64,000 bases of DNA, taken from the NCBI GenBank assembly GCA_964247695.1, contig CAXTVI010000010.1:1-64000 (forward strand), in the 5' to 3' direction. Every line of letters begins with the position of its first letter. Within the stretch, counting starts at the first letter, position 1. This document shows positions 52,784 to 59,756 of this stretch, piece after piece. The DNA is from Lichenicoccus sp964247695 (GTDB taxonomy: Bacteria; Pseudomonadota; Alphaproteobacteria; Acetobacterales; Acetobacteraceae). The notes below the pieces were generated by a model. That model was not told the DNA's origin and did no database searches. It saw only the letters and a program-made list of their open reading frames with translations. The position numbers and the translations under genes are program-made.

Positions 52784-53626
52784 ATGCGCAACGGCATCAA
52801 CTTCATCTCCGGCCTGCCGCGATCGGGCTCGACGCTGCTGGCCGCCCTGCTGCGCCAGAACCCCGCGCTGCACGCCAACATCACCAGCCCGGTCAGCTCG
52901 ATGCTGGGCGCGATGCTGGCCGAGATGAGTGCCGGGCACGAGGGCTCGGTGTTCTTCGACGAGGCGCAGCGCATCGCGGTGCTGCGCGGCCTGTTCGGCA
53001 GCTACTACCAAGCGATCGCGCCGACCCGGATGGTGTTCGACACCAGCCGCGGCTGGACCACGCGGCTCGACCTGCTGGCCAGGCTGTTCCCGGATGCAAA
53101 GGTGATCTGCTGCGTGCGGCCGATCCCGTGGATCATCGACAGCGTCGAGCGGGTGGTGCGTCGCAACCCGTACGAGCTGTCGAAGATCTTCGGCTTCGAG
53201 CAGGGCGGCACGGTGTATTCGCGCGCCGACGGCCTGATGAGCCCGTCGGGCATGATCGGCTTCGCGCTGAATGCGCTGAAGCAGGCGATGCACGGCGAGC
53301 AGGCCGGCCGGCTGCTGCTGCTGCCGTACGACACGCTGGTGGGCCATCCGGCGGCCTCGATGGCGGCGATCTACGAGTTCCTCGACATCTCCGCATTCAG
53401 GCACGATTTCGAGGATGTGCAGCTCGACACCAGCGACTTCGATGCACGTCTCGGCAGCCCGGGACTGCACGAGGTCCGCCCGCAGGTCCGCGCCAAGGCG
53501 CGCCGGACGATCCTGCCGCCCGACCTGTGGGAGCGCTACGAGCGCACCACGATCTGGCGCATGCCCGAGTTCAACACGACCCGGGTCCCGGTCGCGCTGC
53601 CGGGTGTCGGAGAGACACTGGCCTAG
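52784..53626 (+). CDS. Sulfotransferase family protein
   Basis: A 280-residue PAPS-dependent sulfotransferase. The 5'-phosphosulfate loop is FISGLPRSGSTLLAALLRQN, and VRPIPWIIDSVERVVRRNP supplies the 3'-phosphate-binding region. The length and simple one-domain layout fit the bacterial Sulfotransfer_3 group. It is encoded 40 bp upstream of the Hint-glycosyltransferase fusion gene on the same strand, so the acceptor may be a glycan or protein made there. No PAPS synthesis genes are in the window. Confidence 0.87.
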   Translation: MRNGINFISGLPRSGSTLLAALLRQNPALHANITSPVSSMLGAMLAEMSAGHEGSVFFDEAQRIAVLRGLFGSYYQAIAPTRMVFDTSRGWTTRLDLLARLFPDAKVICCVRPIPWIIDSVERVVRRNPYELSKIFGFEQGGTVYSRADGLMSPSGMIGFALNALKQAMHGEQAGRLLLLPYDTLVGHPAASMAAIYEFLDISAFRHDFEDVQLDTSDFDARLGSPGLHEVRPQVRAKARRTILPPDLWERYERTTIWRMPEFNTTRVPVALPGVGETLA

Positions 53627-53665
53627 CGTCTGTCGTCGCCGGTCCATCCGGTAGAGGAAGTAACA

Positions 53666-56600
53666 GTGGGCATCTACAGCTTTTCAGGCGCACCGGTCTT
53701 CGTGACCGTCACCACCGCGGGTATCTACGACATCAATGCTTTCGGCGCGCAGGGTGGATCGAGCGACGCGGGGAACGGATACGCCGGCGCCGGCAAGGGT
53801 GCCGAGGAGGACGGCAGCGTCATCCTGGTGGCCGGTGAACAGCTGGAGATCGTAGTCGGCGGAGCCGGCGCCGTCGGCACCGCCACCTCTTCGGGCGGCG
53901 GGGGTGGCGGCGGCACCTTCGTGTTCGCCAACACCGGTCCCAGCGGGAGCTTCGTGCCTCTGCTGGTCGCGGGCGGCGGTGGCGGCGGTTACCGGAGCGC
54001 GGGAAGCGACGGTATTGTGGCGGGCAGCGGCACTGGCTCCGGGGGAGCCGCCGGGAACCAGACATGGGCCGGCGGTGGCGGCGCCGGTGTCAACGGCGCC
54101 GGCGCCGAAGGCAGCGGCGCCTACTACGACGGCGGCGGCGGTGCGAGCCTGGCCGGCGGATTTACCGGTGGTGCGGGTTCTTCCTATGATGCCGGCGCCT
54201 CCGGTGCCGGCGGCTTCGGCGGCGGTGGCGGCGGCGGCGCGGACGACGGCGGCGGCGGCGGCGGCGGCGGCTACTCTGGCGGGTCGGGTGGCTATAACGC
54301 GGGCGGTGGCGGCGGCACGTCCTACGATGTCGGCGCTCCGGCCCTCGCTCATACGGCAGCGGGCGTGCAATCCGGCGACGGCAGTCTCGCGATCACGCCG
54401 GACGTCGCCTGCTACGTCACCGGCACGCTGATCCTGACTGCTGCTGGCGAGCGTCCGGTCGAGACGCTTGCGATCGGCGACATCGTCGTCACCGTGTCCG
54501 GCGTGCATCGCCCGGTGAAGTGGCTCGGCCGGCGGTCCTATGCCGGGCGGTTCCTCGCGGCGAACCCGGGCGTGCAGCCGATCCGGTTCCGCGCCGGATC
54601 GCTGGGCGAGGGTCTGCCGCGCCGCGACCTGCTGGTGTCGCCCGAGCATGCGATGGGCCTGGATGGCGTGCTGGTGCCGGCGCGCTGCCTGGTCGATGAC
54701 AGCAGCATCGTGCAGGAGCGGGACCTGCAGCGGGTGGATTACGTGCATGTCGAGCTCGACAGCCACGACCTGATCCTGGCAGAGGGTGCGGCGTCCGAAA
54801 CCTTCATCGACGACAGCAGCCGCGGCATGTTCCGCAACGTGGCCGACTACCACGCGCGCTATCCCGACGCGCCGGTCGCTTCACGGACCTCCTGCCTGCC
54901 GCGGCTGGAGCGGGGTCCGGCACTGGACGCGCTGCGCCGCCGGCTGGCCGGGCAGGCGGCGGCGCCAGGTCCGATGGAAGGCCGGCTCGACACCGTGGAC
55001 GAGGATCGCATCACCGGCTGGGCGCGCAACGTCGAGGCGCCCGGATACCGGATCCGGCTGCGTGTGCGCGTCAACGGCGCGATCCTGGGCGAGGTGCTGG
55101 CCGACAGCTTCCGGCACGACCTGCTCGCGGCACGCGGCGGCGACGGATGTTTCGCGTTCAGCCTGGCGGTGCCGGGCGGCCTGTCAGGCGCGCTGCGCCA
55201 TGTGGTCATTGTCGAACGCGCTTCGGACGGTATGCTGCTGGACGGCAGCGGTGTCGTGCGCGAGGCCCTGGTATCGCCTGATCTGCACATGCTGCCGGCG
55301 ATTGGCTCGAACGGCATGCGCGGCATGCTGGACCAGTGCACCCGCGAGCGGATCACCGGCTGGGCGTGTGCGCCAGGCAGCGACACGCCGGAGGCGCTGC
55401 AGATCCTGGACAACGGCATCCTGCTCGCGCGGGTGCTGGCGAACGAGCCGCGCGGCGACCTTGCAGTTGCGGGCATCGGCACCGGCCGGCACGGCTTCGA
55501 CCTGCTGATCCCCGGCGGCCTGTCGCCCCTGAGGCGCCACGTGATCGACATCCGGCGCGAGAGCGACGGCGCCCGCTTGCCCGGCGCGCCGCTGGCGATC
55601 GAGCCGGCCGGGATGTTCGGCGCCGGGCTGGAAGCGGCCGTGGCTGCCGCGGTGGCCGCACTCGCACCAGGCGAGCAACAGGAGCAGGCGCTTGCCTTCC
55701 TGCAGGGGCAGGCGGAACGGCTGCAGCAGGAGCGGGCAGACCACGATGCCGACCGGAGCACGCGCGAGGCAGCCCGGCGTCAGCTCCGGCGCTGGGGCGG
55801 CGCGCCGGCGAACACGGTGCGCCGCGCGCTTGTCGTGGACAGCACGTTGCCGAGGCCTGGCCATAGCGGCGGCGACAACGCGATCCTGTCGCACATCGCC
55901 GCCCTGCAGCGTCTCGGCCATGCCGTCAGCTTCGTGGCCGCCGACGAGATGCAGGCCGACGCTTCGGCGCTGGAGGCGAGCGGGGTCAAGGTCTTCGGGC
56001 TGCCGTTCTATGCTACCGCAGCGGACGTGCTGCGCCGCCAGTCCGGCTGCTTCGACGTCGTGTATCTGCATCGCGGACAGATTGGCGCCCGGTTCAGCCC
56101 GCTGGTGCGCCAGTACGCCCCACAGGCCCGGCTGCTCTACAGCGTAGCCGATCTGGGCCATCTGCGGCTGGCAAGGCAGGCCGACCTGCTGGACGATCCC
56201 ACCCTGCGCGCGGCGAGCCGCACGGCGCGGTCGATGGAACGCGCGGCGGCGGCGGCGGCCGATGCGGTGCTCACGCACTCGCACCCCGAGGCAGCCATGC
56301 TGCGGCGGCTGGTGCCGGCGGCGCGCGTATTCTGCATCCCCTGGTCGGTGACGCCACAACCGTCACGTCCCGCCTTCTCCAGGCGCCACGGGGTCGCGTT
56401 CATCGGCTATTTCGGCCATGCGCCGAACGCCGATGCCGCGATCTGGCTTGCCGAGACCGTGATGCCGCTGGTCTGGCAGCGTCGTCCGGACCTGGAGTGC
56501 GTGCTTGCCGGCCGGGCGATGCCCGATGCCGTGCTGAGGCTGGCGCGCCCGGGTGTCGTGGTGCTCGGCGAGGTGGCCGACCTGCGGACGGTGTATGATC

Positions 56601-56974
56601 GGGTCCGCCTGACGGTGGCGCCGTTGCGCTTCGGCGCCGGGGTGAAGAGCAAGGTGCTGGAGAGCTTCGCCGCCGGCTTGCCCTGCGTGATGACGCCGGT
56701 GGCGGCCGAGGGGATCGTCCTCGACCCGGGCCTGCAGCCGCTGGTCGGCCGTTCGCCGGACGACCTGGCCGAGCGGATCGTCCGGCTGCATGACGATCGC
56801 GCCGTCAATCGCGCACTGGCGGCGCTGGGCGTGTCCTTGATCCGCTCGAATCATGACGAGGCGGGCGTCGCGCGAGCCCTGCAGGCGGCCATCGCAGGGG
56901 AGACGAGGCTACTGCCGCTGCGGCAGGCGGGAGCGGTTCAGGCGGCGAGGGCGGTTTCGTCGTCGGCGGCGTAG
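53666..56974 (+). CDS. Glycine-rich (ALK/LTK-like)-Hint-glycosyltransferase fusion protein
   Basis: One uninterrupted 1,102-codon frame from GTG 53666. Residues 1-245 form a glycine-rich domain whose opening (YDINAFGAQGGSSD, KGAEEDGSVILVAGEQLEI, GGGGGGGTFVF, PLLVAGGGGGGY) matches the ALK/LTK-type glycine-rich fold. Residues 249-385 are a Hint_2 domain: C249 in ACYVTGTLI, ETLAIGDIVVT, SPEHAM with H328, and ILAEGAASETFIDD. Residues about 437-526 and 551-655 are two related repeats, each with RITGWA and a later R-H-DL/R-G-DL segment. A coiled stretch (LQGQAERLQQERADHDAD) leads to a GT-B glycosyltransferase at about 719-1075 (DSTLPRPGHSGGDNAILSHI, APLRFGAGVKSKVLESFAAG). No signal peptide is seen. 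Two sulfotransferase genes flank it. Confidence 0.85.
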   Translation: MGIYSFSGAPVFVTVTTAGIYDINAFGAQGGSSDAGNGYAGAGKGAEEDGSVILVAGEQLEIVVGGAGAVGTATSSGGGGGGGTFVFANTGPSGSFVPLLVAGGGGGGYRSAGSDGIVAGSGTGSGGAAGNQTWAGGGGAGVNGAGAEGSGAYYDGGGGASLAGGFTGGAGSSYDAGASGAGGFGGGGGGGADDGGGGGGGGYSGGSGGYNAGGGGGTSYDVGAPALAHTAAGVQSGDGSLAITPDVACYVTGTLILTAAGERPVETLAIGDIVVTVSGVHRPVKWLGRRSYAGRFLAANPGVQPIRFRAGSLGEGLPRRDLLVSPEHAMGLDGVLVPARCLVDDSSIVQERDLQRVDYVHVELDSHDLILAEGAASETFIDDSSRGMFRNVADYHARYPDAPVASRTSCLPRLERGPALDALRRRLAGQAAAPGPMEGRLDTVDEDRITGWARNVEAPGYRIRLRVRVNGAILGEVLADSFRHDLLAARGGDGCFAFSLAVPGGLSGALRHVVIVERASDGMLLDGSGVVREALVSPDLHMLPAIGSNGMRGMLDQCTRERITGWACAPGSDTPEALQILDNGILLARVLANEPRGDLAVAGIGTGRHGFDLLIPGGLSPLRRHVIDIRRESDGARLPGAPLAIEPAGMFGAGLEAAVAAAVAALAPGEQQEQALAFLQGQAERLQQERADHDADRSTREAARRQLRRWGGAPANTVRRALVVDSTLPRPGHSGGDNAILSHIAALQRLGHAVSFVAADEMQADASALEASGVKVFGLPFYATAADVLRRQSGCFDVVYLHRGQIGARFSPLVRQYAPQARLLYSVADLGHLRLARQADLLDDPTLRAASRTARSMERAAAAAADAVLTHSHPEAAMLRRLVPAARVFCIPWSVTPQPSRPAFSRRHGVAFIGYFGHAPNADAAIWLAETVMPLVWQRRPDLECVLAGRAMPDAVLRLARPGVVVLGEVADLRTVYDRVRLTVAPLRFGAGVKSKVLESFAAGLPCVMTPVAAEGIVLDPGLQPLVGRSPDDLAERIVRLHDDRAVNRALAALGVSLIRSNHDEAGVARALQAAIAGETRLLPLRQAGAVQAARAVSSSAA

Positions 56975-58080
56975 CCCAGGCTGCGGAAGATCTCCGCGTG
57001 CGCGCCGGCAAGGCAGGCGTGGACCTCCGGATCGACCCCCTGGGTGCGTGGCGCGTAGTCCCTGACCTCGTCAAGATAAGCGGCGTACCCGGGCACGGCC
57101 GTGGCGTATTCCGGGATCGCCAGGGTGGCGTGGATGCGCCCGAGCACCGCGAGCGGCTGCCGGCGCAGCTCGTCATAGCCGACCTCGACGTAGCGGCCGG
57201 CCGGCAGCTCCGCCGCGTCGCGCAGCAGCCGGGTCATCAGCCGCGGGTAGACGTGCCGCACCAGGGCCTCGATGTCGGCGTCGGCTCTCCCGAGCGACAG
57301 CTCGCGCACCAGCGTCGCGAACATGCGCACAGACGACGCATGGACCTCGGCCGGGTGCCGATGGATGTGGATGAAGCGCGCCTCCGGCCAGATCGCCCGC
57401 AGCATCGGGATGCGGGCGCTGTTGGCGGGATTGCGTATCAGCAGCGGCCGACCGGCGGCACGTGTCATCTTGCCGACATAGCCGCGCAGGCTCGTGATCC
57501 ACCGCGCCAGCTCGCGCTGGCCGACGTCGTCGAGGAACACGCCGCGGTCGAACTCCTCGCGCAACCGGTGCGGAAAATACAGGCCGTGATTGCAGGACAG
57601 GGTGGAGAGGTTGGCCATCGCCAGCTCGTCCTCCTGCGGCAGGTCGGCGGCGAGCGCCACCGCATCGATCAGCCGGTTGCGCGGAAAGAACTGCTCGACG
57701 AACGGCCGTGCGATCCGCGCGAGGCCGAGCGCCTCCGCCGGCAGGCCCACCGACATCGGTGACAGGATGCCGAATTCCGGCGAGCGGCTGAGCAGGTTGG
57801 CGAGATGGGTGGTGCCGGAACGCCAGTGGCCGACGATGAAAACCGGGGCTGGCAGCGCCTCGTCCCGCTCGTGCAGCGCGCAGACGGCGGCCTCGCCGAG
57901 CGTGAAGGGTAGCCGCAGCCCCGCCATCGCCACCGCGAGTGCCGCCACGGGCAGCCGGCGCGGTGCGACGCCCCCGCGCACCAGCAGCCGCCCGAGCGTC
58001 GGCAGGGTGGCACCGCAGAGCGGGTGGAACACGCGATGGGCACGCCCGCGGCCACGGGAGGACTGTTTCGGAAGCTGCAT
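56938..58080 (-). CDS. Sulfotransferase family protein (Sulfotransfer_3-like)
   Basis: A 380-residue sulfotransferase unrelated in detail to the one at 52784. FIVGHWRSGTTHLANLLSR is the PAPS loop and IHIHRHPAEVHASSVRMF the 3'-phosphate region. An N-terminal hydrophobic/basic segment (RLPVAALAVAMAGLRLP) may anchor it. ATG 58080 is chosen; the frame runs further upstream to 58206 without family resemblance. Its 3' end overlaps the convergent Hint-glycosyltransferase gene by 37 bp. Confidence 0.85.
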   Translation of the reverse strand: MQLPKQSSRGRGRAHRVFHPLCGATLPTLGRLLVRGGVAPRRLPVAALAVAMAGLRLPFTLGEAAVCALHERDEALPAPVFIVGHWRSGTTHLANLLSRSPEFGILSPMSVGLPAEALGLARIARPFVEQFFPRNRLIDAVALAADLPQEDELAMANLSTLSCNHGLYFPHRLREEFDRGVFLDDVGQRELARWITSLRGYVGKMTRAAGRPLLIRNPANSARIPMLRAIWPEARFIHIHRHPAEVHASSVRMFATLVRELSLGRADADIEALVRHVYPRLMTRLLRDAAELPAGRYVEVGYDELRRQPLAVLGRIHATLAIPEYATAVPGYAAYLDEVRDYAPRTQGVDPEVHACLAGAHAEIFRSLGYAADDETALAA

Positions 58081-58145
58081 GGCCTGCTCTACGCAGGCAG
58101 CTTCATCCAGTTCTACAGCCTGATCTCTGAGCCCCCGGAGAGCGT

Positions 58146-59675
58146 TCAGAAGCGTTGCCGCATCAGCGTCTGCTCGAAGCCCGCGAACGCGGCCTCGAGC
58201 TGCCATTGCACGCGGGCCTTCTCGTCATGCGCCAGGAAGTCGGCGCAGCCTCCCGTGGCCGGCGTGCCCGGCACGGTGCCGGCGCAGGCGCCGTCCAGGC
58301 GGCCATCCGCGAGGGTCCACAGGCTGGCGCCGGGCAGGAACGAGTAGGTCAGCGAATTGCGCGAGAGCTGCTTCAGGTCGGCATAGTGCAGGTGGTACGT
58401 GGTGGTGGCGCGCAGGTATTCGTGCGTGAGGTCGATGCGCTCGACGCCCTCGTCGTCGGTGGACAGCACCAGCGGCACGCCGGCGGCGCGGTATGCCTCG
58501 AACGGATGCTCGTCGCCGCTGACGCCGAGGATCTGCGCGTTGCTGGTCAGGTTGATCTCGACCGCGACGTGCCGCCGCGCCATCTCGGCGAGCAGGCCGG
58601 GCGCGTCGTCCTCGTAGGTGATGTCGACGCCATGACCGATGCGTTTCGCACCCGCGATCTCGACGGCGTGGCGGATATGGAACCGCAGGTCGGCAGTCGG
58701 CACCAGCCCCTCGGTGAGCTCTCCGGCATGCAGGGTCAGCGGCACCGTCGGATACACCGAGCTCAGATAGCGGAAGGCGCGCATGTGCAGGTCGTAGTCG
58801 CGCAGCGCCACCGGGTCGTCCTCGGGCTCGACGATGTTGACGCCGAGGAAGCGCGGATCGCCGGTCACCAGTGCGTAGCTGTACGCCATCTGCGCGAACA
58901 CCGCCGGCGGCGGCATGGCGCGCAGCACCTGCGTCAGGTAGCGGATGCGGACCGCGCAGCCGGGTTGCGCCTGCCGGGTGCCGCAATGGAGCACGGTGCG
59001 CATGCGCGCCTCGGCCTCGCTGATGCGGAGGCGCGCCTCGCGCACCAGGGCCGGCAGGCCGGGCCGGATCTCGTCCAGGTCGCGCGCGAAGTCCTCGCCG
59101 TGCCAGGGATGCGCGAGCCCCAGGCCGGCGGACTCGCGCATCAGCGGATAGTGCATGATCTCGAGATAGAGCACGTGATCGGAGGCGGCGCGGTTCGCCG
59201 CCTCGGCCAGCATCTCGCCGGCGCGCCCTTTCCCGGCGGCGTCGAACTTGCCGAACGTGCTGAAGAAATGGTCGTGTCCGGACCGGTCCGACGGGCTCGC
59301 CAGGAAGTCGCGCATGGACAGCGCATCGATCTCGCCGTCGTTCAGGCCCGGCACGTGCGCCAGTGCATCGGCGGCGGGCACCATGGGCGGATGGCAGGGT
59401 GCGGCAGCGAGCGCATGCGTCGCGGGATCAAGGCAGAGGCCGCCCTGGCTGGCCCACCCGAGATAGCTCTCGGCATAGATCGCCCCCGAGAGATGGTTGT
59501 GCAGGTCGGCACCTTTAGGCATCTCGCGCAGCAGCATGCGCAGCCGCGCCGGCTGGCTGGCCAGGCTGTCGAACAGGCGCGAAGCGTGTTGCGCGGCATC
59601 CTCGGCGGCGGCCGGACCGGCGACGAACAGCAACAGGCACAGGGAGAACGCGCGGAGGGCGAGGGGACGGATCAT
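58146..59675 (-). CDS. Secreted adenosine deaminase (ADGF/CECR1-like)
   Basis: A 509-residue metal-dependent deaminase with a Sec signal peptide (FSLCLLLFVAGPAAA). The zinc site opens with GADLHNHLSGAIYAESYL. LTLHAGEL, RIGHGVDI, EINLTSNAQILGV and LSTDDEGV, with the catalytic His, Glu and Asp residues, complete the adenosine deaminase signature. An extra N-terminal region and export signal fit the ADGF-type extracellular branch rather than the cytosolic enzyme. It would convert external adenosine to inosine, which could feed purine uptake. The sulfotransferase gene starts 66 bp downstream of its stop codon on the same strand. Confidence 0.88.
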   Translation of the reverse strand: MIRPLALRAFSLCLLLFVAGPAAAEDAAQHASRLFDSLASQPARLRMLLREMPKGADLHNHLSGAIYAESYLGWASQGGLCLDPATHALAAAPCHPPMVPAADALAHVPGLNDGEIDALSMRDFLASPSDRSGHDHFFSTFGKFDAAGKGRAGEMLAEAANRAASDHVLYLEIMHYPLMRESAGLGLAHPWHGEDFARDLDEIRPGLPALVREARLRISEAEARMRTVLHCGTRQAQPGCAVRIRYLTQVLRAMPPPAVFAQMAYSYALVTGDPRFLGVNIVEPEDDPVALRDYDLHMRAFRYLSSVYPTVPLTLHAGELTEGLVPTADLRFHIRHAVEIAGAKRIGHGVDITYEDDAPGLLAEMARRHVAVEINLTSNAQILGVSGDEHPFEAYRAAGVPLVLSTDDEGVERIDLTHEYLRATTTYHLHYADLKQLSRNSLTYSFLPGASLWTLADGRLDGACAGTVPGTPATGGCADFLAHDEKARVQWQLEAAFAGFEQTLMRQRF

Positions 59676-59756
59676 CCGGCGATGGTGGAGGAGCCGTCCG
59701 CGCCTCGCAACCAGGCCTCCTCCGGCGGCTACGCCGGAGGAGGCAGGGTCAGGAGA

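Noticed and set aside
53904..54431. Glycine-rich region as a PE_PGRS-like or simple low-complexity protein
   Set aside because: The beta-strand pattern and the order of non-glycine motifs match the ALK/LTK glycine-rich fold, and it is continuous with a Hint domain.
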